A DNA stretch of 64,000 bases, taken from positions 14,180,932-14,244,931 of the forward strand of contig CAIIXF020000012.1 of the NCBI GenBank assembly GCA_903813345.2, written 5' to 3'. This DNA comes from Owenia fusiformis (Eukaryota > Annelida > Polychaeta > Sabellida > Oweniidae). A model generated the notes under the pieces. That model was not told the origin of the DNA, made no database searches, and worked only from the letters and a program-made list of their open reading frames with translations. Positions within the stretch are counted from its first letter, which is position 1. Every line of letters starts with the position of its first letter. Position numbers and translations under genes: made by a program. Positions 27,401 through 38,019 of this stretch are shown one piece after another.

Positions 27401-30400
27401 GATTGTTATTTGGATGTGTTTGTTTTTTCTGATTTACTCAAAATCGTGCAAGCAAGGGGACATAAAACAAAGAATTTACTTCTTATGGCCTAATTGATTA
27501 ATAGTAAAACCTCTCTTATCTGAATATACTCGGACAGGCCAAGTGTTCGGATTAGCAGGTGTTCCCTCTTTTAGGTTTTCTTAATCTGCGAGTCAAATGT
27601 AGATAACAAAATTGGGATGGAGAGAAAGTGATCAAATTGAAAGGTGTTTGGATTAGGAAGGTGTTCGGATATAAAGGTTTAACATTCAGAAATGGTGAAG
27701 AGTTCAGATTTAGCCCAATATTTGACATAAGGTGTATCTGTCACTGAATACAGAAAATGAAATTTAAATCATCCCTTATAATACTGACAATAGATGATGC
27801 CCTAACTAAGATCCTGTGGATATTAAATATGCATTCCAAATGACAAAATATCCGAAATTTTACATCAGTTTTCATGAAAGATGATACAATTAAATGACAT
27901 CTCTGACTATATTGATCAGTATAGAAAAAAATTTCTATTCGTAACATTTCTCGCTTGTCACTCTTATTCCACTGTATTCTCTCTAAAATTTGAATAAAGT
28001 ATCTAATTTTCTTGGATTTCCATACAGTTTAGAGTGTTATTTACATGCCTGTTAAGTTTATTTCTTGCTGATTCCACTCTTTTCCACTCTATTTTGCATT
28101 CTAAAACATGACCAATATAACATTTTCTCTCAAGGAGTCCATTACTTTTACTCTATGCTAGAGTTTACATAGTAAATAGCAATACACAAAATAAAATATT
28201 TACACTTGATGAAATAGCCCGACTACCCTGACTCTAAAGTAAGTTAGTATACTCTGCTCTGACTTGAACCAATCATTTGGTACATAACCAATCAAACAGC
28301 ACCCTAGCGACATGGATATATAAGAACACCTCTCTAATCTGTATGAATACCTCTCAATGTGAACACTAAGTCCTAATTTTGTTATCCCTCAAAGATTAAC
28401 GCATTAAGAAAAACCTTCAAATGTGAACACCAGCTTATAAATCTAAACACTTAAGCTGGTCCAAAAAGTATTCGGATTAGACAGATTTTTTCTGTACAGA
28501 GAATTGTATTTGAGAAGCGGCAGTCTGAGAGTATAGAAATAATCACATTTCTAAAGGGTTAATATGAGATATATCATAGTCATATTTTCAGATGAAAAAT
28601 ACAATGAAAAGAATGAAATTAGCAAGAAATACTAAATTAGTAAACAGGCTCCAGATTTTAAGAAAATACCAATGTAGCATAATACCATCAAGAGTATTTT
28701 CTCGATGATCCAACATTTTATCTGGTTTGATAATCTAGAATCATTTCATTAATAAAATATATCTTGGTAAATTAGATCAGGCTGATCTGTTAGGGGTTTA
28801 TTAGACGACTGGTATTCTTCAAAGATGTTTGTCCTCGTTTGAAATTTACTCAATGCAATAATAATACAATGTTTCACTCATAGTCACGTTTGGAAAATTC
28901 TCATAGATTGTGACTTTGAACAATCTATTCACACAGATTTCACCATCGGGAGTTGTCAAAAATATGTCAAAAATAATTTGGTTGTAAAATGTAATTGTTT
29001 TGTAAAGGAGCAATATTGATTATTTAGTCTTAGACTTGCAGCAAATCCATGTGTAACATACTCCCCACTTTAAATCATTTCGTCCTCGAACAGACTTAAA
29101 ATGGTAATAAAAAGTGCAATAAAGCTGAGGTTAAATAATTCAGTGTCTAAAATTGATGAAGGATGTTACTTTTTTCTTTAACACAAAAATCAATGATGGA
29201 TTTTTTCAAGTTGAACAAATTTTTCCTTGAATTTTAAGGATACAATTTTTATGGTGCTAGATAGTGGTGTCAATTAACCGCTTGAGCATTAACCGGTTAA
29301 CCGGAGGTTTTTACCGGTTAAAGTCGGTTAACCGGCGGGAAATTTGAACTGATAATTTCAAATGAAATCTTCATCTTCGATCTTGAAAGTTGAAAAAAAT
29401 TGGAAAAATTATGTATCGGCGTTTATTTTTTACGTTCGTCAAGCTTTACGCTATTCTATGTAAGTCAGCGCGGGAAAGCAATGTGGCAGGGATTAAAGTT
29501 GCTGATTGGATGTTTGTAAGGAATTATCGGACCTATCACATGTATGAATAGCTCACATGAAACTGACGCTTGAAAAACAAACAGATTAAAATGCAAAGTA
29601 AGCGCGGGAAAGCAATGTGGCAGGGATTAAAGTTGCTGATTGGATGTTTGTAAGGAGTTATGGGACTTATGACATGTATGAGTAGCTTACGTGAAACTGA
29701 CACCATAAAACCAAACGGATAAGCATGCAAAATAAGCGCGGGAAATAACAGAATTATGCACGGTCAACTAACCACCCATAAAAACTCAGACCGGTCAAGG
29801 CATTATCGGCGGTTAACCGGTTAACCGGTTAATACTTGACACCTCTAGTGCTAAACTACACCTGAAAGACTGACAGACTCGCGCCTACCAGCAAAAATGA
29901 TTGCAATCTAACACTTTGAAAAAGTGTGATAAAGAGTTGCAAATTTTTTAATTTTTCTTTGTTATGTGGGTGAAGGTGTACATTACCCATTTCTAAATAC
30001 ATAAGAGATGATCCTTTCATTTAGCACTATCTAAAGTAATTTCCCCCTTGACCCAAATCCTTTCAAAATCAATATAATACAATACTATTCCGGGTGATTT
30101 TGGGTCATAATGGTCAAATCATATATGAAACCTCCTTTCATGTTTTGTTTCTTGGGACAATGTGGAAAGCAAGAGGGATGGTGATCAGAATCAGAAGATT
30201 AACTTACCTTAGCCTAATCTGAACAGATAAACTATTATTAGAAGAGAATTCTCATTTTTACAATTTAGACTAAAATTGGTCAAAATATGGCTATTTTGTG
30301 ATTTTCTCACAATCAAATGGGTGGAAATGGAGTTTCAGGTGGGTGCAAGCTTGTTTTAAAAACGTCAGGTGTGTGCTGCACCTACTTGCTTACCTTAATG

Positions 30401-33400
30401 CTGGGAAGATCACTGGTGAATTGGTCTACAACTGATAATGAATAAGCACTTTTTATTTAATTCCACTGATTAACGAGGGATATCTTGATCCATCAGGGTA
30501 TCACAGGGGAAATGAGCATAAATAGAAAGTCATCTGTATTTCAACAGTGAGTTCAGATATCTATTGTCAACTGAAAGAGTGAAGACGAAGATCTCTTTTA
30601 AGAAGCAAAGTCGAACCAATGCGAAGGGTAAAATGGTTGCAAATCAGTGCTACAAATGTCAAATCACTAAAAGAGTGAAGACAAAGCTCTCTTTTAAGAA
30701 CCAAAGTCAAACCAATGTGAAGGGTAAAATGGGTGCAAATCGTGCTACAAATGTCAAATCTTTCTAATATTGCACTATTAGCACATAATTTGGGATACCA
30801 ACAATAAAACAGATAATTTTAATAATTAAGAAGTCTATTTAGTAATACAATGTCCATGCATCAAAATCAAAACAACTCAAAGGATTTCCCAAGAGGGGCG
30901 ATGACTTTTGTATACGGATGGGTTGTCGCCACCAACACATACACACCCATGCAAAGCTTTAACTGTGTGAAGCATCGCAAGCTAGGGTGAAATTTATTGG
31001 ACCGTATCTTCACATTTGACATTTCTTATAGCCATTTTTGAAAATGACATCATAATTACTTATCTTTGGCTAGCCTGTGAAAGATCACCATGTACTTTTT
31101 AACATTCAGTTTATAATAGTAACATGAAATACAAGTATCTTGGTTGATTCATCCTAATTGACTCTGCCTTTATTTACTAATTCAAACAGTTAGTCATACT
31201 CTAAACAAAACAACTCTGTGTCTAACTTTACTCTGCAGTCATGTTTATTTCACTCGATTTCTCACGTTCATTTCACTCGATTTCTCACGTTTATTTCACT
31301 CGATTTCTCATGTTTATTTCACTCGATTTCTTCAGTTTATTTCACTTGATTTTTCATGTTTATTTCACTCGATTTTTCATGTTTATTTCACTTGATTTCT
31401 CTCTAAAATTTGAATGAAGTATCTCATTTTCTGTAATTTCTATACAATTTAGCGTCTTGACTACATGCCTATTTACTTTATTCCTTGTTGATTTTACTAT
31501 TTTTTACTCTATTTTGCATTCCAAAACATGGCCATCATGACATCAGAGATTTACTTTCTAAATTAACGCTTGTCATTATCATGATTTAATACACATGGTA
31601 TAACAGTTATAATACATATTGTACTCATGTTCAACAACAAGAATGTGACACAGTTTTAGAAAAAAAATAACAAGAATGGCACAAATTGCTGAAGTGTATT
31701 TTCACCAGTCAAATGTGACACATTTTTAGAAAAAAATCAACAAAACTGGCACAAATTGTTGAAGTGTAATTTCACCAATGGTAACTTAATCACTTTTCTA
31801 CAAGCCTGTTCATTTTATTCCTTGTTGATTTCACTGTTTTTGCATTTCAAATCATTACCATCATTAATGCTTGGCAATATCATGATTAAGTGCACATTTA
31901 ATACATATGGTACAACAGTTACAATTCTCATCTCACTACAACAATAATGTGGCATATATTTTAGAAAAAAATTCAACAATTAATAGCAAATGTTGATAAA
32001 GTACAAAATAACTGATGGAAACTTATTCTGATATTTATATCTTTCTGTCTCCATTCTAGGTCTAGAGAGAGATATTTATGGTTTATCATGATATTTTTTA
32101 TGTAGGCCTACTTAAGAAATTTCTCAAAATGTTAAATCCTTGACTAAATGTAGAAACATGAACTAAATATAGAACAGTAGACTAGGAAACCAGAAATATA
32201 AATACCTGGACTAAATATAGAACTATATCAAACTAAAAATAGAACACTTGTTATGAAAATGGGTGACCTTGGCTGATCAAAAGTCATGAATGCTATATAT
32301 ATTATAATAATGTAAATGTATATATACTTTAAAATGTACATTTTTGGATGATAAATTTGGCTTTATATACTTTTTATGGCTGTGTAGGGATTTAAAGTAT
32401 TTTAATTGTTGTTGATGTTGTACTTTGTTTTTGACTGCAGTGGGTGGAGTACTGTCTTGGCATTCTATAATCAAAATCATTTTGAACTTAATAACTTCAC
32501 AGTTAAACATGTAAAGTTGAACATAAAGTGATTTCATTAGAGTTTCTGACAAGCTAAATAAAAAAAATGAATGAATACAACATGCATGCCTCAATAAAAC
32601 TCCTTACTATCTCACCAATTAGCACCTAAAAATGTGTCAATTTTTTATTTCAGTTTTTAGAAATTACATTGGCTCATATGCCTTTAAAGCACATGTGTGT
32701 CAAAGTCTTCTATATATGAACACTCCTCAGTATGAACACTTTTTATCAACCCACTAGTGTTCATGTTACTCAGGTTTTACTGTATAAAGTTTGAGTGCAA
32801 GACGAGTAAGGACAATACCAATATTGGAATGATGTACATGTAGGACTTTTACATTACAAATGACTTCTATTGTTATGGACACATCATTGTGTCTCTGTAA
32901 AGAATTATCTCAAATTTATGATCTCACTAAAGCGTTTAGGGGTTATTCCTTTATGTATCATAAGAGATCACAGATATATCAGTCCGTTTTAGTAATTGCA
33001 AATCAGATATGGTATGAATATCAATTGTATCTATAGTATCTAGTATATACAACTGTATCTAGAATCTTTTTGTGTCTGATACCTTAACTATTTTCTTAGC
33101 AGCAACTTTATTTCATTATGTAAGACTTACTAGAATAGGGAAGAAGGATTTTTTGATTTTTCTGAGTTTTTCTCTCCCGTGAAAGTCCATGGTAATTACT
33201 TTTGTAGTTAGGCTTAGTTCAAGACCCTGGACCCCCCCCCCCCCCTATCTATGTTAAAGTAGATAAGGGGAGAGTCCAAGGTTATTAAGAACAGCATCAA
33301 AACATTCAAATCACCTATTGTAGTCAGAGGGCTGTTAGTACTTCCATCCTCTTGGTACAGGGTAAGTTGTAAATGGATTAAGTTCTAGTAAATAGAAGAC

Positions 33401-36400
33401 TCAATTCTGAAGCACTACTACTGTTAGCAGGCTATCTGACATTGGACTTACGATCAATATACACCACGGAGAATATGCAGTAATCATACCCCATGTATAT
33501 ATGTAGCCATGAATCAATACCAATTATTTCATCAAAATCATGTTGCCGATATCTACTAAAGATCAAAGTTACATGATTTCGCTTAATTTAGGAGATTATT
33601 GTGATTATACTGATTGATAGAAATTGTTATTATTAAGAATTATATAAATTATTACTTCTTCAAATGGTATTTTGATACATAAAGTTGGTGACATTTTCCT
33701 TACAGTTCTTTAAAATACAGGGCTTAAACGCTCCATTTCTCAATAAAATTTGAAAATAAACTCTATTTTCTTGCATTTCCATACAATTTAGAGTGTTGAC
33801 TTTAAGCCTGTTTAATTTATTCCTTGCTGATTTCATTCTTTTCTACTCTATTTTGCATTTAAAAACACGACCAACTAGATCTTTCCACAAGAGACAAGGA
33901 TCAACTATATCATATAATCAGCCATGCGAAAAATGTCATTTGGCTATGTTTGTTCCGCTATATTCACTAAAATTGCAATCAGAAAATATGAGATGGAGAA
34001 AGAAAAAGAAATCTAAGAAAAACAAAACTGACCAATAAAAATCAATATCAAAAACAGTACTACGATATTTAGTAGTATGTATATTTCTTAATGATGAAAA
34101 GATCATGCTGCAATTTATAACATATTTCGAAGGAACATATTGCTAGAAAAATTATATTTTGTGGGGAATATACATACTGAACTCAACTACATGTAATATC
34201 GTGAATTTATAACAATAACATTGCGATTGTCCTGAATGTATATTTGTCCTTAAATGTGCAAGATATGCTTGCTTTACAAATGTTTAATTTCCCTATCTCT
34301 CCTTTTATTGAATAAATGTAGCTATCGTATGTTCTGACATTTTTTATGTAATTGTTGGCTGCTTATTCCCTCTTATTGTTTTACATCTTTCTTACTTAAC
34401 AAAACATATTCACTGTTGCCATGACACATTCCACTGTTGCCATGACACATTCTACTGTTGCCATGACATATTCAACTCTTTTTATTATATTTTTCTCATA
34501 GGTGTTAATTTATCAATTAGATATTTAATAGATGTCTTGTTGCTATTTACAAAATACTCAGACATGCAAATACATAAATACAAAAGCCTTATTTGTGAGA
34601 TGTCTGGGGGTCAACGGGTTCCCCTTGTTTAAGATTTAACTTTTGCCTTTCTAAAAGAAAACATCATTTGTCCAACATTTATTTCAATTGACTGGAGGTG
34701 CCATTGAACTAACGAGGGGCGGGAAATGAAACTATAAAATTAAAATCTTAAAAGTCAGCCAAAAAAATTTAAAAAAAATGTTTATAGGTTATTGTTATTT
34801 ATTTCCATATTATTCAACATGATTATGTACATAGATTGTGTGGAGCCGAGGCTATATGGCATTATTGGCCCCTCTCTAAATTCCTATCCTCTATCTTTAG
34901 CAAAACAGCCAGATTGATAACACTATAGAAACAAGATATTTGTCATCTAATAACGACAATACATTGAAGATTTAGCATGAAAGCAGAATATAAATGGGGA
35001 GTAGACTAAGACTATTGCAGACATTGCCTGAGTATATTTTAGTAGAACTTACCCTGGGTGCAGAATTTAGATGTGAAGTTAATTGACCTCTGAATAGGTT
35101 AGACAAATTCACCATTTAGCATGCAGCCTCACCCCCACTGCCAGTGACTATCATATCCTTGGTTATAAATTAATTCACACCCACCGCGCTCGCACTGACA
35201 TTTTATCAATGGAACGGCCAGTAGAAAGAAACAGAAAAGACAATAACGTGCAAAATGTCACCACCTGCCATTTCTTACAGACATTGAAAACCAACTGACA
35301 AACACAAACCATCAAACACCAACCATCGAACACCATCCACAAAAAAGACCATATCAATATGTTACCACGTGTGGTGGTTACATGAAAACACCTCGTCAAA
35401 ACATTTCATAGCTTCAAAATCATTTTCTCAATCTTTGATTCAATATAAATTTTGAATAAAACAGTCATTGCATCGCCTGAGTATTAACAATGGAAGTCTT
35501 CATTTTAAGTATGTCAAACTAGACCATTTTCCCTGTAATTATATGCAGGCCCGTAGCCAGGGGGGTTCGATAGGTTTTAGCGAACCCCCCCCCCCTTGCC
35601 AAAAAATCTTTCAAAATCATGCAGTTTTTCACCATTCTGAACAGTTTTTAAGTGATTTTGGCCATTTTTGGACACAAGTGAACCTCCCTGGAATTTTTCA
35701 AAAAGTGAACCCCCCTTGGCAAATCCTGGCTACGGGCCTGACATTTCTTGTTATCTAAATGCATACAAAGCTGTCTAAGATTGATGGTCAGTGCCACTGA
35801 AACAGACAATGATGCAGAAAGCAATAAGGGTTAGCAGGCTGATCTGTATAAAACTATAAATCAATGCTCAGTCTGAATGTAGGAGAATCACCCCGGAATA
35901 GCCTGACTACGGTAAAGTCAGATACCGTTGTCACAAATGGTGGACACAAACGTCGCTTCAATTAGATTTTCATGAACTGTATGTTTAATAGAGCACCTAG
36001 ACTAAATTCCTTTGGAACAACAATCAACCAAAGTGTCTTAATACTCATTATACAGTTAATAATGTTCTACCATCAAAACAAAGTCTTTAATTTAACCTAT
36101 CAAAATGAGATACGGGACAACGGACACTGTAATTACCATATGTCGTTGTCTTTCTAAATTACTCAAAATCAGATTCCATTGTCATTGACAATATAGAAGA
36201 CGCTATATTGTGGCGATTCACGACCCAATTTGATCGAAAATGGGATTTCATATGATACATTATCACAAGAGCTTAATGCATGCACAGAATTAGCGACGAT
36301 AAAATCCCATGAAATGAGGACTAAGTGATCAAACAGTTGAAGCGACGGTTATGTCCGCCATTTGTGACAACGGTATCTGACTTTACCGTAGTCAGGCTAT

Positions 36401-37865
36401 TCCGGTGTGAGAATGATGATTACACTAAAACCTATTTAATTCATACAGGACAGGGTCGGCCATGGTGTTCAGATAAGCATGTGTTCATATTTCAAGGTTT
36501 TCTTAATATGTGAGTCAACAAATAACAAATTTTGGACCACAATATGTGAGTCAAGACTCAAGAGATAACAAATTTGGGACCAAGAAAAGTTATGTACATT
36601 GAGAAGTGTTTGGATTAGAGAGGTGAACAGGTATACAGGTTTCACTGTATTTATATCTCAATTGATAGTGCATTATGAATTTGAAAAAAGTCATTTAGAG
36701 GGTCATTTAGGATCTGAATTACAAACAACACCCTTTTAAAGGGACCAGGTCATTATTCAGATGTCCCAAAAATATATTTGAATGCTCTTTATATTGATAT
36801 TATAAAACTAAAAGCCCCTTGAATTAAAAAATTGATAGAGGCTGGAATGAAGAAAGGAAAATTTGGAAAGGTATTCCCATTTCAATTTGGCCCTCTGTCA
36901 GTTGATCAGTATTTAACAGATAATACTTTCATCAATTTCTTACAGCATCATAAGGCACAATAGTCCAAGCTTTATTATGTGGTAATGACTCAAAAAGATT
37001 TTTATTAATTTTGAGATTGGAAAGATCCCCTGATTCAATAAACAAATAGTTTGATAAAGAATCAATTGGGAATCAATATGTAAATGCAATGAAGTTAAAG
37101 ATGGGCTAGATGGATGCAAGAGCGAAATTAAGACTACAGATCAGTAGAGTGAGAAACAAAATCTGTCAATGCTGCCAATTTAAATTATATGAAAAAATGA
37201 AATCTTTACCTTAAAATCAGACTATGTTATCAATGGAAAGAGACATCAAACCAATAACCCAAAAATATGTGTAGCACCCTATTCAGTTAACAATACATAT
37301 ATATGCATATAGCATATCACGACGTCATAGCCATTATACAAATCTGAGGGAAAAATATTCTGACAAATATATCTATGTATGTATCCTACTTAGTGCAGCT
37401 TCACACCTTTTTCTTTGCATCATATGTCACCTAAAGTAAACCCAGTCGATAAATCATAGGGACTAATAGTCTCAAGATCTGACAAATTATACATTGCAAC
37501 AACCAGACAGTGTAGTGCAGATCTAATCAGTGTTTTGATAACCCTTATAGTTTTCTGGAAACTGAATCTTACCTTCTCAAAAAACTGGTCCATAAATCCT
37601 CCGCCCATATTAACGGCGGTGTCTTCTGGTCCTTCATCATCATCGCTCTGAGCCTGAAATAATTAAAATAAAAAATACTCAGAACTTTTGAATTGAATGT
37701 GACTTTGATACTATAGACACACTTATAGGCTATGAGATACAGAATCAAAATGATAAGTGTCAGAAAAGTCGCCCAATAATTCTTCGACTTTCAGAACAGT
37801 TCAGAGAAAATATTTTTCAGAAAATTACTTACTGCTCTAAGAGCGGCCAAACGGTCCTTAGTCAT
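9460..37865 (-). CDS. STX1: Syntaxin-1 (neuronal t-SNARE), 5' part: exons 1-3
   Basis: Seen: exon 1 (37833-37865) encodes [11 protein letters not shown] and ends in donor GTAAGT. Exon 2 (37573-37653) follows a TTATTTCAG acceptor and encodes an acidic stretch then [11 protein letters not shown]. Exon 3 (9460-9559, 100 bp) encodes [33 protein letters not shown] and one base of the next codon before GTAAGT. Together this is 71 residues, in frame across phase-0 introns of 179 bp and 28,013 bp. Known: this is the N-peptide and start of the Habc domain of syntaxin-1, a plasma-membrane SNARE that binds Munc18, SNAP-25 and synaptobrevin for vesicle fusion. The N-terminal MTKDRLAAL peptide is the Munc18-binding motif region. 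The rest of Habc, the SNARE helix and the membrane anchor must lie left of the window; I found no exon 4 in 1-9459. The start is the first ATG, preceded by GGTGAAGA. It faces Ran head-to-head. Identification is firm; paralogue number is not determined. Confidence 0.93.
9570..10015. repeat. Degenerate ATGATATGATGTCA repeats
   Basis: Loose AT-rich recurrences of ATGATATGATGTCAACATAA and GGTGTCATGATAT. Simple-sequence drift rather than a defined array. Confidence 0.5.
10560..11890. repeat. 162 bp tandem array, eight full copies
   Basis: The word AATCCAAAATGGCTGCCTTG recurs at about 10579, 10741, 10903, 11065, 11228, 11390, 11551 and 11713; a final divergent copy reads AATGGCCGACA. Related but isolated monomers occur at 53310-53650, 61570-61640 and 62280-62430. 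Confidence 0.9.
12361..12435. repeat. GACG/GACA microsatellite
   Basis: Runs of GGAC and AGAC units, beginning CGGACGTACGGACGTACGGA, at the right end of the inverted-repeat element. Confidence 0.85.
12480..13335. other. No gene seen; poly-C run at 13113-13130
   Basis: AT-rich intronic sequence. TTGATGCAAGAC near 12737 recurs reversed near 22470, hinting at another small repeat family. Confidence 0.45.
13548..13751. mobile_element. CAGGCCCG-family MITE copy, with a partial copy at 13340-13490
   Basis: Retains TAGCCAGGATTTGCCAAGG and ends CTTACGGGCCTG. The adjacent partial copy ends TGGCTAAGGGCCTGA, so the two lie almost back-to-back. Confidence 0.7.
13990..14240. repeat. Palindrome-rich TACAGTAC/GGTACCGTA sequence
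   Basis: Many overlapping copies of GTACAGTA, with GGTACCGTA at both sides and a TA microsatellite in the middle; likely a small foldback. Confidence 0.5.
14400..14725. repeat. AACCAAGGAATAACCAAA minisatellite
   Basis: Units of AACCAAGGAATAACC, interspersed with CTGTATAATAACCAAAACC, about 20 copies. Its minus-strand frames ([13 protein letters not shown]) are repeat shadows. Confidence 0.85.
14730..15815. other. No gene seen
   Basis: GATGATCCCTATA near 14987 and, reversed, near 19000, plus a reversed GATCGAATGGGCGGGGCC-like block, suggest an older degraded inverted structure around the TTAA element. Confidence 0.35.
15858..18733. mobile_element. 2.88 kb TTAA-flanked element with internal 443 bp array
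   Basis: Seen: 18 bp perfect terminal inverted repeats GGGGACTCATCTCTAACC, each flanked by TTAA (15854-15857 and 18734-18737). Inside are four recurrences of AATCGACGGTGGAACC with TCGACGG at 16837, 17281, 17723 and 18168, spacing 442-445 bp. Monomers alternate: first with third and second with fourth look most alike, a dimeric higher-order pattern. No transposase frame is seen. TTAA targets are typical of piggyBac-like elements, but the termini do not start CCC, so the superfamily is open. Confidence 0.8.
16500..18420. repeat. 443 bp tandem array, about four monomers, alternating types
   Basis: Each monomer contains the text AGGGGTACGTGAAC, a run around TCAATGTTTTAGTTTTTTCC, a GGTAAGGGGTCACA-type segment and GCTTTATTTACC. 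It lies wholly within the TTAA-flanked element. Short frames beginning MEPFYIF recur only because the monomer recurs; they are not genes. Confidence 0.8.
19120..19620. repeat. Degenerate AAAACCTATGTAAAC repeats
   Basis: Loose repeats of CTAATCCAAAACCTATGTAA; no exact period. Nothing else recognised between 18775 and 20255. Confidence 0.5.
20258..20560. repeat. Direct duplication of about 140 bp (TTGCCTCAC...)
   Basis: TTTAAAGCACCAAAGTACAG recurs at about 20277 and 20427, followed by the same sequence through ACCTCCCTTATTGCCTCACT, then short TTTGCCTCACTTATTTACA repeats. Confidence 0.8.
21030..21345. repeat. GTGAACACCT / GGATATACAGG dispersed family
   Basis: Contains TGAACACCTCTCTCGAGATC-type text ending in ATATACACAGGTTTTACTGTA. 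Similar text at 24040-24135, 27510-27690, 28320-28500, 32700-32785 and 36430-36655. The final motif matches the core of the 1-748 satellite. Confidence 0.5.
21830..22090. repeat. Direct repeat, about 155 bp spacing
   Basis: CCCTGGTGCATATGTTCTTA and flanking text, including AAGAAATGTTGGT, occur twice (about 21850-21920 and 22005-22070). Confidence 0.75.
22100..23290. other. No gene seen; poly-C at about 22680
   Basis: Intronic sequence. A ...TTGCATCAGGCCTCTGAATCC segment near 22470 is shared with the 12.7 kb region. Confidence 0.4.
23299..23750. mobile_element. TTAA-flanked MITE, 452 bp, copy 1
   Basis: TTAA at 23295-23298 and 23751-23754; inverted ends GGAAGCAGTACCGGGTC and GACCTGGTACTGCATCC. 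An inverted second copy lies at 24336-24785. Confidence 0.82.
24336..24785. mobile_element. TTAA-flanked MITE, 450 bp, copy 2 (inverted)
   Basis: TTAA at 24332-24335 and 24786-24789; ends GGATGCAGTACCAGGTC and GACCCGGTACTGCATCC. Its interior is the reverse complement of copy 1 with scattered differences. The 580 bp between the copies holds AGGTGTTCTAC repeats. Confidence 0.82.
24835..24990 (-). repeat. GGTGGGTGCAA dispersed family copy (reversed)
   Basis: Contains TTGCACCCACCTGAAAATCC and AGCACCCACCTGAGATTTTG. Confidence 0.6.
25264..25435. mobile_element. CAGGCCCG-family MITE copy
   Basis: Starts CAGGCCCGTAGTCAGG and ends GGTTACGGGCCTG, with a poly-C run inside; flanks CTATC and CTATT suggest a partly decayed target duplication. 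Confidence 0.78.
25440..26765. other. No gene seen; partial G-rich repeat at 26105-26310
   Basis: A segment starting TGGCGGATCTGAGGGGGGG and ending near CATCTGCCCCTGG resembles a decayed MITE of unknown family. A TTACAGA-family copy lies at 25575-25690. Confidence 0.4.
27120..27260 (+). repeat. GCAAGGAATAAAGTAAACAG family copy
   Basis: A well-preserved copy containing GGAATAAAGTAAACAGGCAT and TTCAAATTTTAGAGAGAAA; reversed copies at 26770-26935 and 27955-28110 flank it. Confidence 0.65.
28510..29250. other. No gene seen
   Basis: AT-rich intronic sequence with a weak partial dispersed repeat near 28610-28660. Confidence 0.4.
29262..29847. mobile_element. hAT-like non-autonomous element
   Basis: Seen: 8 bp near-identical flanks GTGCTAGA (29254-29261) and GTGCTAAA (29848-29855); termini TAGTGGTGTCAA and TTGACACCTCTA are inverted copies; subterminal motifs AACCGGTTAACCGG occur at both ends. 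The centre holds a direct duplication of about 130 bp starting near AAGCAATGTGGCAGGG (29475 and 29610). No transposase is visible. An 8 bp duplication and a TAG-GGTGTCAA terminus fit the hAT superfamily. Confidence 0.75.
30230..30415 (+). repeat. GGTGGGTGCAA dispersed family copy
   Basis: Contains AATGGGTGGAAATGGAG, CAGGTGGGTGCAAGC and CTTAATGCTGGGAAGA. Confidence 0.6.
30570..30765 (+). repeat. Direct duplication, 96 bp period, two copies
   Basis: AAGAGTGAAGACGAAGATCT and AAGAGTGAAGACAAAGCTCT each begin about 90 bases of matching text with AAGGGTAAAATGG. It produces a repetitive 67-codon frame that is not convincing as a gene. Confidence 0.8.
31240..31400. repeat. TTTATTTCACTCGATTTCTCA minisatellite, about 22 bp unit
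   Basis: About seven copies of TTATTTCACTCGATTTCTCA with small changes, running straight into a reversed GCAAGGAATAAAG-family copy (31385-31530). Confidence 0.85.
31640..31980. repeat. Imperfect AATGTGACACATTTTTAGAA repeats
   Basis: Three loose copies pairing TGTGACACAGTTTTAGAAAA with ATGGCACAAATTG and TGAAGTGTATTTTCACCA. Confidence 0.6.
31990..33725. other. No gene seen; poly-C at 33232-33246
   Basis: AT-rich intronic sequence. One GTGAACACT-type segment at 32700-32785. Confidence 0.4.
34415..34480. repeat. CACTGTTGCCATGACACATT minisatellite, 22 bp, three copies
   Basis: Three near-identical units. Nothing else is recognised between 33870 and 35240. Confidence 0.8.
35546..35740. mobile_element. 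CAGGCCCG-family MITE copy, 195 bp
   Basis: Starts CAGGCCCGTAGCCAGG, ends CCTGGCTACGGGCCTG. The interior is in the opposite orientation to the 5873 copy (CCCCCCTTGCC at the left). Confidence 0.85.
35893..36405. mobile_element. Foldback element, 513 bp, with about 50 bp terminal inverted repeats
   Basis: The left arm starts CCGGAATAGCCTGACTACGG and continues through GTTGTCACAAATGG; the right arm is its exact reverse complement for about 48 bases, then diverges slightly. No coding content and no clear target duplication. Confidence 0.85.
36660..37570. other. No gene seen (syntaxin-1 intron 2, near exon 2)
   Basis: AT-rich intronic sequence without a clear repeat. Confidence 0.4.
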
Positions 37866-38019
37866 TCTTCACCGACTCCCTTTAATGGGTATATCCTTAG
37901 TGCGTTTATAACACCTATTTTTACTTAATTTCAGGTCATATATATCTAGATTTTTGGTAAAAACTAAGAAAATCAATAATATTTTAATATTTTCCCAAGC
38001 CAAAAAGAGAACACCCCAT

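Noticed and set aside
32277-32594. 105-codon minus-strand frame
   Set aside because: AT-rich low-complexity composition, no motifs and no splice context; probably a chance frame in the intron.
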